DNA of 48,594 nucleotides from an uncultured Alistipes sp. (GCA_949288735.1 CASELE010000009.1:1-48594); one strand, 5' to 3'. Positions 14,578 to 22,698 are shown, counted from the stretch's first letter. The notes: generated by a model not told the origin, from the letters alone. Translations and numbers: made by a program.

Positions 14578-16971
14578 ATGCCGAACCGCACCATACTCCG
14601 CGCACTGCTCCTCGCGCTGCTCTGCGCCGCCGGAATCGGGCCGCTGCAGGCCGCCGGCCGGTACACCGTGCGGGGACGGGTCATCGACCGGCTCTCGCGT
14701 CGCCCCGTCCCCTACGCTGCGGTCGTGGTGGACGGCGATCCCTCGCGCGGCGCCTCGGCCGACTCGCTCGGTCGCTTCGCCATCGAAGGGGTCGAGCCGG
14801 GCCTCCGCCGCCTGGCGGTCTCCTCGATAGGCTATACGCCGCAGCTCACCCCCGAATTCCTCGTCGCCGCCACGACCCCCTTCGTCGAGATAGAGCTCGA
14901 ACCCGCGGCCGAAGAGCTCGAGGCGGTCGAGGTACGGCCGTCGCCCTTCCGCCGCTCGATCGAGAGCCCGGTGAGCATGCACGTAATCGGCGTACGCGAG
15001 ATCGAGAAGAGCCCCGGATCGAACCGTGACATTTCGCGCATCGTACGCTCCTATCCCGGCGTCGCCTTCTCGCCCGTAGGCTACCGCAACGACCTGATCG
15101 TCCGCGGCGGAGGCCCGGCCGAAAACCGTTTCTACATGGACGGCATCGAGATCCCGAACATCAACCACTTTGCCACGCAGGGAGCCACGGGCGGCCCCGT
15201 GAGCATCGTCAATTCGGACCTCATACGCGAAATCGACTTCTACACCGGAGCCTTCCCCGCCTCGCGCTCCGGAGCGCTGAGCTCCGTGCTCGACCTGAGG
15301 CTGCGCGACGGCGACCCCGAACGCCACGCCTTCAAGGCGACGCTCGGCGCCTCCGAGGTCTCGCTCAGCGGCGGAGGCCCGGCCGACCGCCGGACCACCT
15401 ACCTATTCTCGGTGCGGCAGTCCTACCTGCAGCTCCTCTTCAAGCTGCTGGGGCTCCCCTTCCTGCCCAACTACATCGACGGGCAGGTCAAGATCCGCAG
15501 CCGCATCGGCCAGCGCGACGAACTCCTCTTCCTCGGACTGGCCGGCATCGACAACATGCGGCTGAATACCGACCAGAAGGGCGACGAGGCCGAATACATG
15601 CTCAGCTATCTGCCGCGCATCCGACAGGAGACCTTCACCGTGGGCCTCTCGTGGCGCCACTTCGCCGGCCTCCACACGCAGAGCCTCACGCTGAGCCACA
15701 ACTACCTCAACAACCGTAACCTGAAGTACCGCAACAACGACTCCTCTTCCGAGGAGAACCTAACGCTGCGGCTGCGCGCCGTGGAACAGAAGAGCACGCT
15801 GCGCGCCGAGAACAGCTCGAGACTCGGCCGCTGGACCCTCCGCGCCGGCGCCGAGCTCCACCGCACCGGCTACGACGACGCCACCCTCCGGCAGCTCTAC
15901 GCCGGCACGCTCCGCTACTCGAACTACCGCACCCGCCTGGGCATCGTCGGCTGGGGTCTCTACCTGGGTGCCGACTACCTCTCGGCCGACCGGCGGCTCA
16001 CCCTCTCGGCCGGCCTCCGCGCCGACGGCTGCGGCTACTCGCCGCGCATGGCACGCCTCTGGAAGCGCCCCTCGCCGCGGCTCTCGCTCTCCTACGCCCT
16101 CACCGACGCCTGGTCGGTGCGCGCCAGCGGCGGCATCTACTACCAGCTGCCCCCCTGCACGGCCCTCGGCTACCGCGACGCCGACGGAATGCTCGCCAAC
16201 CGCGGGCTCGACTACCAGCGCGCCGTATCGGCCGCGGCCGGTTTCGACTGGCGGCTACGCGAACGGCTCGTCGTCTCGGTCGAAGGCTTCGTCAAGCGCT
16301 ACGACCGCATGCCTCTCTCTCTCGCCGACGGCATCCCCCTCGCCTGCAAGGGCGACGACTACGGCTCGGTAGGCGGCGAGGCCCTCACCGCCACAGCCCG
16401 CGGCCGCGCCTACGGCGTCGAGGCCATGGCCCGCTGGCGGCTTGCCGACCGGCTGAACGCCGTGGGCTCAGTCACGCTCTTCCGCAGCGAGTTCCGCCGC
16501 GACCGTCACGCTCCCCTCGTGGCCTCGGCCTGGGACAACCGCTTCGTGGTCAACCTGAGCGGCACCTACGACTTCGGCCGTGCCTGGAGCATCGGCGCGA
16601 AGCTGAGCGCCGTGGGCGGCGCCCCGGTCACCCCCTACGACGAGGAGCTCTCGTCGCTCGTCGAGGCCTGGGACGCACAGGGACGCCCCTACTACGACTA
16701 CGACCGCTACAACAGCGAACGTCTGCCGGCCTTCTGGCAGCTCGACCTGCGCATCGACAAGATCTTCTATCTGAAGCGCTGCATGGTGGGGCTCTATGTC
16801 GACCTGCAGAACATCACCGCCTCCAAACTCCGGCGCCCCGACACGCTCCTCTCGACAGGGGTCGTGGCCAATCCCGAGGCTCCGGCCGACGAGCGGCGAT
16901 ACGTCATGAAGCGGCTTCGTCAACAGAGCGGCACACTTCTGCCGACACTCGGCGTGACGGTCGAATTCTGA
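14578..16971 (+). CDS. TonB-dependent outer-membrane receptor with carboxypeptidase-regulatory-like domain
   Basis: A 797-residue outer-membrane receptor. Residues 1-23 are a signal peptide (MPNRTILRALLLALLCAAG). Residues ~25-105 are a CarboxypepD_reg-like beta-sandwich (YTVRGRVIDRLSRRPVPYA, DSLGRFAIEGVEPG, VSSIGYTPQ). Residues ~120-235 are the plug (RDISRIVRSYPGV, LIVRGGGPAENRFYMDGIEI), followed by a ~550-residue barrel ending in Phe (LLPTLGVTVEF), the Bam recognition end. Role: energised uptake of an unknown ligand. No SusD partner or ligand-specific gene is adjacent, so it is not a classic PUL pair; iron chelates, peptides or small glycans are possible. The only ATG giving a signal peptide is 14578, just 8 nt after a -7 box. 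Confidence 0.93.
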   Translation: MPNRTILRALLLALLCAAGIGPLQAAGRYTVRGRVIDRLSRRPVPYAAVVVDGDPSRGASADSLGRFAIEGVEPGLRRLAVSSIGYTPQLTPEFLVAATTPFVEIELEPAAEELEAVEVRPSPFRRSIESPVSMHVIGVREIEKSPGSNRDISRIVRSYPGVAFSPVGYRNDLIVRGGGPAENRFYMDGIEIPNINHFATQGATGGPVSIVNSDLIREIDFYTGAFPASRSGALSSVLDLRLRDGDPERHAFKATLGASEVSLSGGGPADRRTTYLFSVRQSYLQLLFKLLGLPFLPNYIDGQVKIRSRIGQRDELLFLGLAGIDNMRLNTDQKGDEAEYMLSYLPRIRQETFTVGLSWRHFAGLHTQSLTLSHNYLNNRNLKYRNNDSSSEENLTLRLRAVEQKSTLRAENSSRLGRWTLRAGAELHRTGYDDATLRQLYAGTLRYSNYRTRLGIVGWGLYLGADYLSADRRLTLSAGLRADGCGYSPRMARLWKRPSPRLSLSYALTDAWSVRASGGIYYQLPPCTALGYRDADGMLANRGLDYQRAVSAAAGFDWRLRERLVVSVEGFVKRYDRMPLSLADGIPLACKGDDYGSVGGEALTATARGRAYGVEAMARWRLADRLNAVGSVTLFRSEFRRDRHAPLVASAWDNRFVVNLSGTYDFGRAWSIGAKLSAVGGAPVTPYDEELSSLVEAWDAQGRPYYDYDRYNSERLPAFWQLDLRIDKIFYLKRCMVGLYVDLQNITASKLRRPDTLLSTGVVANPEAPADERRYVMKRLRQQSGTLLPTLGVTVEF

Positions 16972-17057
16972 CCCAACGAGCCTCCCCGCGGTCCGACGCG
17001 ACGGAGACGCGGATGAAAATAAGTATAAAGGCGTACGCACGCACGGGAAAAAACCGT

Positions 17058-17065
17058 TACTTTTG
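17058..17065 (+). promoter_or_regulatory. -7 box TACTTTTG for the alpha-oxoamine synthase
   Basis: Matches TAnnTTTG, 80 nt before the ATG at 17146. A small hairpin (GAGGCT/AGCCTC, 17079-17094) follows in the leader. No -33 TTG at normal spacing. Confidence 0.45.
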
Positions 17066-17145
17066 GTGGCAAAAACCGGAGGCTCCGCAGCCTCTGCGCA
17101 CCCGAACGGGAAGAAACGGCATACAACACAAAAAACGATACGGAT

Positions 17146-18417
17146 ATGACTGATATTTTCGCACGTCTGGAGAAGAACGCCGGCGGCCCCATCGGCCAGT
17201 ACATGGCCTACGCGCACGGCTACTTCGCCTTCCCGAAGCTCGAGGGCGAGCTCGGTCCCCACATGCGCTTCCGCGGCAAGATGATGCTCAACTGGAGCCT
17301 CAACAACTACCTCGGCCTGGCCAACCACCCCGAGGTGCGCGAAGCCGACGCCAAGGGCGCCGCCGAGTTCGGCATGGCCGCCCCGATGGGCGCCCGCATG
17401 ATGAGCGGACAGACCAAATATCACGAGCAGCTCGAGCGCGAGCTGGCCGAGTTCGTCGGCAAGGAGGACGCCTTCCTGCTCAACTTCGGCTACCAGGGCA
17501 TGCTCTCGATCATCGACTGCCTCCTCACGCCGCGCGACGTGGTGGTCTACGACGCCGAGGCCCACGCCTGCATCATCGACGGCCTGCGCATGCACAAGGG
17601 CAAGCGCTTCGTATTCGGCCACAACGACATGGATTCGCTCCGCCTGCAGCTCAGGCACGCCACCGAACTGGCCGACGAGCAGAACGGCGGCGTACTGGTC
17701 ATCACCGAGGGCGTCTTCGGCATGAAGGGCGACCTGGGCAAGATCGACGAGATCGTCGCCATGAAGAAGGATTTCCAGTTCCGCCTGCTGGTGGACGACG
17801 CCCACGGCTTCGGCACGATGGGTCCCGGCGGCCGTGGCACGGCGGCCCACTTCGGCGTGGTCGACGGCGTGGACGTACTCTTCAACACCTTCGCCAAGTC
17901 GATGGCCGGCATCGGCGCCTTCGTCAGCGGTCCGCGCTGGCTCATCAACCTCTTCCGCTACAACATGCGCTCGCAACTCTACGCCAAGTCGCTCCCCATG
18001 CCGATGGTCATCGGCGCGCTGAAGCGTCTGGACCTCATCCGCAAGCATCCCGAATACCAGGAGAAGCTGTGGGAGATCACCCGCGCGCTGCAGAGCGGAC
18101 TGAAGGAGAACGGCTTCGAGATCGGCGTCACGAAATCGCCCGTCACTCCCGTCTACCTGAAGGGCGGCATCCCCGAGGCGACGAACCTCGTCGTGGACCT
18201 GCGCGAGAACCACGCCCTCTTCTGCTCGATTGTGGTCTACCCCGTCATCCCGAAGGGCGAGATCATCCTGCGCATCATCCCGACGGCGGCCCATACGCTC
18301 GAGGACGTGAAGTACACCATCGAAGCGCTCCGCTCTGTGCGCGAAAAGCTCCAGAGCGGCGTCTACGCCCAGATGCCCATCCCGATGCGGGCGGACGAGG
18401 GTTTCAAGGTGCGGTAA
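17146..18417 (+). CDS. PLP-dependent alpha-oxoamine synthase, serine palmitoyltransferase-like (possibly cysteate acyltransferase)
   Basis: A 423-residue fold-type-I PLP enzyme of the SPT/KBL/ALAS/BioF family, which condenses an acyl-CoA or acyl-ACP with an amino acid and releases CO2. Visible landmarks: LNWSLNNYLGLANHPEV (~48-64), His140 (YDAEAHACIIDG) stacking on PLP, Asp217-x-x-His220 (VDDAHGFGTMG), and the PLP lysine Lys251 in NTFAKSMAGIGAFVSG. The 'FAKS' form resembles serine palmitoyltransferase (T-x-SKS) more than KBL or BioF (LGKALG). Bacteroidota SPTs make sphingolipids; in sulfonolipid-making Alistipes relatives a close homologue uses cysteate to make 3-ketocapnine. Which substrate is used cannot be read by eye. 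The gene is monocistronic with a strong terminator. Family certain, substrate open. Confidence 0.85.
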   Translation: MTDIFARLEKNAGGPIGQYMAYAHGYFAFPKLEGELGPHMRFRGKMMLNWSLNNYLGLANHPEVREADAKGAAEFGMAAPMGARMMSGQTKYHEQLERELAEFVGKEDAFLLNFGYQGMLSIIDCLLTPRDVVVYDAEAHACIIDGLRMHKGKRFVFGHNDMDSLRLQLRHATELADEQNGGVLVITEGVFGMKGDLGKIDEIVAMKKDFQFRLLVDDAHGFGTMGPGGRGTAAHFGVVDGVDVLFNTFAKSMAGIGAFVSGPRWLINLFRYNMRSQLYAKSLPMPMVIGALKRLDLIRKHPEYQEKLWEITRALQSGLKENGFEIGVTKSPVTPVYLKGGIPEATNLVVDLRENHALFCSIVVYPVIPKGEIILRIIPTAAHTLEDVKYTIEALRSVREKLQSGVYAQMPIPMRADEGFKVR

Positions 18418-18439
18418 CGGAAGCGTTCCGACGACCTGC

Positions 18440-18475
18440 GGGGAGGGGTGCCGGCCGGCATCCCTCCCCTTTTTT
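18440..18475 (+). terminator. Strong terminator after the alpha-oxoamine synthase
   Basis: Arms GGGGAGGG (18440-18447) and CCCTCCCC (18462-18469); the interior TGCCGG/CCGGCA also pairs, giving a near-perfect 30-nt inverted repeat followed by TTTTTT. Confidence 0.9.
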
Positions 18476-18578
18476 CAGCCCGGCCGACAGGCGGAAAAAT
18501 ATCGGTGCCGGAAGCCCGGTGACACAAGTTGTCCAAAACATCCGATACCTTCGCCTTATGACCAAAACGCAAACAGCC

Positions 18579-18926
18579 ATGAAAAAGACGGACAGCGAGG
18601 TGCGCAACTACCGTCACCTCACACATTTCGACATCGCAGGCTTCACCTATTGGGAGGGTTGCCTCGTTTTCGATTCGCTGCACATCGGCACCCGGCTCGA
18701 ACTGGTCGGGGAGCCCGACAACCGGTTCGACCCCTACGCCGTCGCCCTCCATTTCGACGGACACAAACTGGGCTACGTTCCCCGCACCGAGAACCGGATG
18801 CTGAGCAAGTTCCTCGAGATGGGATACGGCACGCTCTTCGATACCCGCATTCAGCGCCTTTCGCCTGACGAGGGCCCCGAACACCAGGTGGGCGTCATCG
18901 TCTACCTGAAGCGCCGCGAGGAGTAA
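18579..18926 (+). CDS. Small free-standing HIRAN-domain protein
   Basis: A 115-residue protein that is essentially one HIRAN domain: HFDIAGFTYWEGCLVFDSL, then GTRLELVGEPDNRFDPYAVA, then HKLGYVPRTENRMLSKFLEMG. In eukaryotic HLTF/Rad5 this domain binds the 3' end of single-stranded DNA at stalled forks; in bacteria it occurs alone or fused to nucleases and helicases. Here no helicase or nuclease is adjacent, so a DNA-end or phage-related role is only inference. Start choice: ATG 18579 (MKKTDSEV). An in-frame ATG at 18558 lies 5 nt after a TACCTTCG (-7-like, 18546-18553), so it would be nearly leaderless. It converges on the glycosyltransferase pair. Confidence 0.75.
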   Translation: MKKTDSEVRNYRHLTHFDIAGFTYWEGCLVFDSLHIGTRLELVGEPDNRFDPYAVALHFDGHKLGYVPRTENRMLSKFLEMGYGTLFDTRIQRLSPDEGPEHQVGVIVYLKRREE

Positions 18927-19113
18927 CCGCACCTTGCGGCGGTCACGGCGGCACCCGGCGGCGTGCGTGCGGCCAGGACCGCAGGCGTATTCCACGGAAT
19001 CATCGTCTCCGGCAAGCGCGGCACCGGGACCGGCTCCGGCGAGGCCCGCAACCGCCGCGCCGCCGGCCGGAGTCCGTCCATCCCGACGAACCGTCCGCCC
19101 CGGTCCGGCCATG

Positions 19114-19148
19114 AAAAGAGCCGGGCGGCCGTTATGGCCGCCCGGCTC
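19114..19148 (-). terminator. Terminator of the glycosyltransferase pair
   Basis: 13-bp perfect stem GAGCCGGGCGGCC / GGCCGCCCGGCTC with loop GTTAT, followed on the minus strand by TTTT. It sits 17 nt past the stop codon. Confidence 0.85.
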
Positions 19149-19164
19149 GGGTGTATGTATTCGT

Positions 19165-19959
19165 TCAGAGATACTTGTCGAGGCCGTCGGCGCAGCGGAG
19201 CGAACCGAGCGCACGCGTGCGGTCGAGGAGCGCCACATTGCGTTCCACGGCATCGCGCGAGCGTTCGGGGTGCCACAGATGGAAGGCGACGGCCGCGAAC
19301 TTGACCGTCCGGTGGCGCACCCCGTTGTGACGCAGGCGGAGCGCCAGTTCGAAATCCTCGGCGCCCCAGCCGCGGAACGACTCGTCGTAGCCGTTCGTCC
19401 GCACCATGTCGTCGCGCCAGTAGGCCATGTTGCAGCCGCGCGTACGGTCGGAACCGTAGCCTGCCAGCAGGGGCGAGAGCCACGGCAGGCGCACTCCGTT
19501 CAGACGGTTGCGCACCCCCTGCGAAAAAGGGGAGAGCGACAGGCCGTCGTCGGGCCGGGCGAGCAGCCGGGCGGTGAGCGGTTCGGTAAGCAGCAGCCGG
19601 CTGCCGCTCACGAAGCATCCCGGCCGGGCAAAGCGGGCGTGGTCGCGCAGGAAGTGGCGGTGCAGCAGGATGTCGCCGTCGATCTGCACGATATAGTTCC
19701 CTTCGGCAGCGGCGATGGCCCGGTTGCGGATGGCCGCCAGACGGAATCCCTCGTCGGGATGCCAGATGTGACGCACGGGGAGCGGCGACGAGGCCGCCAC
19801 CTCGCGCACGAGACGGGCCGTCGCGTCGGCCGAGCCGTCGTCGGCCACAAGTATCTCCACGGGCGGCAGGCTCTGGTGCAGAGCGCTGCGGAGCGTCAGA
19901 CGGAGCGCCTCGGGCCAGTTGTAGGTGGCCACCATCAGGCTGATGCGGGGTAGTTGCAT
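19165..19959 (-). CDS. Family-2 glycosyltransferase with galactosyltransferase-like C-terminal motif
   Basis: A 264-residue cytoplasmic GT-A enzyme. MQLPRISLMVATYNWPEALRLT is the GT2 nucleotide-sugar entry strand; EILVADDGSADATARL carries the first Asp pair; VQIDGDILLH is the DxD metal-binding motif (~100). The C-terminal part has RGCNMAYWRDDMVRTNGYDE followed by RGWGAEDFELALRL, the GWGxED motif of the galactosyltransferase/GalNAc-transferase group. Role inferred: transfer of a hexose during surface glycan (LPS/capsule) or protein glycosylation. The frame is open far upstream, but ATG 19957-19959 gives the standard GT2 start. It is 10 nt downstream of a second GT2 and probably co-transcribed. 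Confidence 0.88.
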   Translation of the reverse strand: MQLPRISLMVATYNWPEALRLTLRSALHQSLPPVEILVADDGSADATARLVREVAASSPLPVRHIWHPDEGFRLAAIRNRAIAAAEGNYIVQIDGDILLHRHFLRDHARFARPGCFVSGSRLLLTEPLTARLLARPDDGLSLSPFSQGVRNRLNGVRLPWLSPLLAGYGSDRTRGCNMAYWRDDMVRTNGYDESFRGWGAEDFELALRLRHNGVRHRTVKFAAVAFHLWHPERSRDAVERNVALLDRTRALGSLRCADGLDKYL

Positions 19960-19969
19960 GACTGTCGGG

Positions 19970-20899
19970 TTAACGGCCGCAGAATAGGCCGACAAAGGGT
20001 TTGACCAGTTCGTACCAGACGATGAGGAGCCGCGGATGCGGATAGCGGCGGCGCCACTCGACCCACGCCCGCCGGTAACCGAAAGGCCATCCGGCACGCC
20101 GGCCCATGCGCGCGAGGTGCAGCAGCTGCTTGCCCGCCACGGCCGCACGGAACGCCGCCGGAAAGACGAAGTGTTCTCCGGCCCAGCCGACGATGGACAG
20201 CACCTCGAGCCACTTGCCTCCGTTGCGTTCGGAGCGGCCCGTGGTCGTGGTCGCATGGCGGCGGAAGCAGTTGAGCGGTTCGAAAACCGTGCAGACGGAA
20301 CCCTTCCGCACAAGCTCCATCCAGAAGCTCCAGTCGCCGCAATAGCGGTAACGCAAATAGGCCTCTACACGGGGAGGGGAAGAGAGTGCCTCACGGCGGA
20401 AAACGGCCATGCTCGCATTGTAGAGGTCGTTGACCCAGAGCAGATGGCGCCGCACGAAGGCGGGACCGTCGAGTTCACGCGGCGGCCTCCCCTCCGACGG
20501 CGACGGGCGGCCGAAGGGGTGTCCTTCGCCGTCGACGAAACGGCTCAGCGTATGCGCGACGACGCATCGGGGACGCGCCTCGAGTTCGGCTACGCAACGC
20601 TCCAGAAACCGGGGGTCGCTGAAGTCGTCGCTCTCGGCAATCCAGAGATACTCGCCGCGCGCCAGGCCGAAGCCTCGGCTCCACTGGCCGAAGGGCGAGC
20701 CGCCGTTCGTCTCGTTGCAGACGATGTGGCTCACGCGCGGCTCGGAGCGGTATCGTTCGAGAATCTCACGGCTGCCGTCGGTCGAGGCGTCGTCGAGCAG
20801 AATCACCTCGATGTCGCGGTAGCTCTGGCCGAGCACGCTCTCGATGCGCTGCACCAGATAGGGCGCATGACAGTAGTTGGGGATGATGACCGATACCAT
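19970..20899 (-). CDS. Family-2 glycosyltransferase
   Basis: A 309-residue GT-A enzyme: MVSVIIPNYCHAPYLVQRIESVLGQS is the typical N-terminus, EVILLDDASTDGSREIL the first Asp motif, and YLWIAESDDFSDPRFLE the DxD-type metal site (ESDD). The C-terminal ~120 residues (GDWSFWMELVRKG, NCFRRHATTTT) are the acceptor side common to O-antigen and capsule GT2 enzymes. Acceptor and sugar are unknown. ATG 20899 is chosen because it begins the GT2 strand and because a minus-strand -7 box (TATCTTTG, 20922-20929) lies 23 nt upstream; longer in-frame starts would lie upstream of it. First gene of the pair; divergent from the ior operon. Confidence 0.88.
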   Translation of the reverse strand: MVSVIIPNYCHAPYLVQRIESVLGQSYRDIEVILLDDASTDGSREILERYRSEPRVSHIVCNETNGGSPFGQWSRGFGLARGEYLWIAESDDFSDPRFLERCVAELEARPRCVVAHTLSRFVDGEGHPFGRPSPSEGRPPRELDGPAFVRRHLLWVNDLYNASMAVFRREALSSPPRVEAYLRYRYCGDWSFWMELVRKGSVCTVFEPLNCFRRHATTTTGRSERNGGKWLEVLSIVGWAGEHFVFPAAFRAAVAGKQLLHLARMGRRAGWPFGYRRAWVEWRRRYPHPRLLIVWYELVKPFVGLFCGR

Positions 20900-20921
20900 T
20901 GCGGAGGATTGAGTCGCGGGA

Positions 20922-20929
20922 CAAAGATA
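20922..20929 (-). promoter_or_regulatory. -7 box TATCTTTG for the glycosyltransferase pair
   Basis: The plus strand reads CAAAGATA. It ends 22 nt before the ATG at 20899. A TTG upstream (20944-20946) has only a 14-nt spacer, so the -33 is unclear. Confidence 0.5.
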
Positions 20930-21035
20930 GTTCTTTTTCGGCACAATACACCGCCGGCCGCACGCTTCGGAACAGGAGTTCCGGCGCGCCGGGAGGAAGA
21001 GGGAGCGAAACGGCGAGAAATTCGCGGACGAAATA

Positions 21036-21065
21036 TTGGAATCCGGCCGAAAAACCCTAAATTTG
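21036..21065 (+). promoter_or_regulatory. Promoter of the ior operon
   Basis: TTG (21036-21038), a 19-nt spacer, and -7 box TAAATTTG (21058-21065), 32 nt before the ATG at 21098. Elements and spacing match the consensus. Confidence 0.8.
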
Positions 21066-21072
21066 TAGGGTT
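21053..21072. promoter_or_regulatory. Inverted repeat spanning the ior -7 box (candidate operator)
   Basis: AACCCTA (21053-21059) and TAGGGTT (21066-21072) are perfect 7-bp inverted arms around AATTTG, so the dyad covers the -7 element and the expected start site. A dimeric repressor bound here would block transcription. No regulator gene is adjacent. Confidence 0.5.
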
Positions 21073-21097
21073 GGAAAATCATCTATCCTACATACCT

Positions 21098-22690
21098 ATG
21101 GCAAGCAAGCAACTCTTTCTGGGCGACGAAGCGCTCGCACAGGGCGCACTCGACGCGGGTCTGTCGGGCGTATACGCCTATCCGGGCACGCCCTCGACCG
21201 AAATCACGGAGTACATACAGGGCCATCCGCTCACGGCCGAACGGGGCATCCACTGCGCCTGGTCCGCCAATGAAAAGACGGCCGTCGAGGAGGCGCTCGG
21301 CATGTCGTTCTGCGGCAAGCGGTCGATGGTCTGCATGAAACACGTGGGCATGAACGTGGCGGCCGACGCCTTCGTCAACTCGGCGATGACGGGCGCCAAC
21401 GGCGGCATGATCGTCGTAGCGGCCGACGACCCCTCGATGCACTCGTCGCAGAACGAGCAGGATTCGCGCTTCTACGGCAAGTTCGCCCTCGTGCCGGTCT
21501 TCGAGCCCTCGTCGCAGCAGGAGGCCTACGACATGGCCGCCGACGCCTTCGCCCTCTCGGAGCGCTACCGCATTCCGGTGCTGATGCGCCTGACGACCCG
21601 CATGGCCCACTCGCGCGCCGCCGTCGAGACGGGCGTCCGCCGCGAGCCGAACCCCCTCGTCTATCCCGAAAATCCGCGTCAGTGGGTGCTCATGCCGGGC
21701 AACTCGCGGGCCCGATACAAGGTGCTCGTCGAGGATTACCGCAAGTTCGAGCAGGAGGCCGTCGCGAGCCGTTACAACAGCTATACGGACGGGGCCGACA
21801 GGTCGATGGGCATCATCGCCTGCGGCATCGCCTACAACTACCTGATGGAGAACTATCCCGACGGGTGCCCCCACCCCGTGCTGAAGCTCTCGCAATATCC
21901 TGTCCCGGGCGACCTGGTGCGCCGCATGGCCGCAGAGTGCCGTTCGATTCTCGTCATCGAGGAGGGCCAGCCGCTCGTCGAGGAGCTGATACGCGGCGTA
22001 CTGGCCACCCCCGTCGAGATCCGGGGCCGCATGACGGGCGAGCTGCCCCGCACGGGCGAACTGACGCCGGACAGCGTGCGCGAGGCGCTCGGCCTGCCTC
22101 CCCACGCGGCCCACGCCGCAAGCGAGGTGACCGTGCCGCGTCCGCCCGCCCTGTGCCAGGGTTGCGGCCACCGCGACATGTACACGGCCCTCACGGACGT
22201 GGTGCGAGAATACGACAATGCAAAGGTATTCAGTGATATAGGTTGTTATACGCTGGGCTGGCTGGCGCCGTTCCACGCCATAGACACGGTGCTCGACATG
22301 GGTGCCTCGATCACCATGGCCAAGGGTGCGGCCGATGCGGGGCAGCACCCCGCCGTGGCCGTCATCGGCGACTCGACCTTCACCCACTCGGGCATGACGG
22401 GTCTGCTCGACGCGGTGAATGCCGGGAGCCCCATTACGGTCATCATCTCGGACAACCTCACCACGGGCATGACCGGCGGCCAGGATTCGGCCGGCACGGG
22501 ACGTCTGGAACAGATCTGCGCGGGACTGGGCGTCGAACCCGACCACATCCGCGTGGTGGTACCCCTGCCCAAGAACCACGAGGAGATGCGCCGCATCATC
22601 CGCGAGGAGATCGAATACCGCGGCGTCTCGGTCATCATCCCGCGCCGCGAGTGCATCCAGACCGCCAAACGACACAACGCTAAAAAGTAA
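21098..22690 (+). CDS. iorA: Indolepyruvate:ferredoxin oxidoreductase, alpha subunit, lacking the C-terminal ferredoxin domain
   Basis: A 530-residue cytoplasmic subunit. The N-terminal pyrimidine-type domain starts LFLGDEALAQGALDAGLSGVYAYPGTPSTEI, the IorA signature, and contains CMKHVGMNVAADAF. The C-terminal TPP-binding domain has CQGCGHRDMY (~350), the GDSTFTHSGMTGLLD TPP/Mg2+ loop and SDNLTTGMTGGQ. Reaction: aryl pyruvate + CoA + oxidised ferredoxin to aryl-acetyl-CoA + CO2 + reduced ferredoxin. Archaeal IorA (~600+ residues) ends with two [4Fe-4S] ferredoxin motifs; this one stops right after the TPP domain (IIPRRECIQTAKRHNAKK), so clusters must come from elsewhere. First of four tightly spaced genes; iorB starts 8 nt after. 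Confidence 0.92.
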   Translation: MASKQLFLGDEALAQGALDAGLSGVYAYPGTPSTEITEYIQGHPLTAERGIHCAWSANEKTAVEEALGMSFCGKRSMVCMKHVGMNVAADAFVNSAMTGANGGMIVVAADDPSMHSSQNEQDSRFYGKFALVPVFEPSSQQEAYDMAADAFALSERYRIPVLMRLTTRMAHSRAAVETGVRREPNPLVYPENPRQWVLMPGNSRARYKVLVEDYRKFEQEAVASRYNSYTDGADRSMGIIACGIAYNYLMENYPDGCPHPVLKLSQYPVPGDLVRRMAAECRSILVIEEGQPLVEELIRGVLATPVEIRGRMTGELPRTGELTPDSVREALGLPPHAAHAASEVTVPRPPALCQGCGHRDMYTALTDVVREYDNAKVFSDIGCYTLGWLAPFHAIDTVLDMGASITMAKGAADAGQHPAVAVIGDSTFTHSGMTGLLDAVNAGSPITVIISDNLTTGMTGGQDSAGTGRLEQICAGLGVEPDHIRVVVPLPKNHEEMRRIIREEIEYRGVSVIIPRRECIQTAKRHNAKK

Positions 22691-22698
22691 ACCCGACC

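Noticed and set aside
18558..18578. HIRAN start at ATG 18558
   Set aside because: It lies 5 nt after a -7-like TACCTTCG, and only polar residues precede the MKK start; kept only as an alternative.
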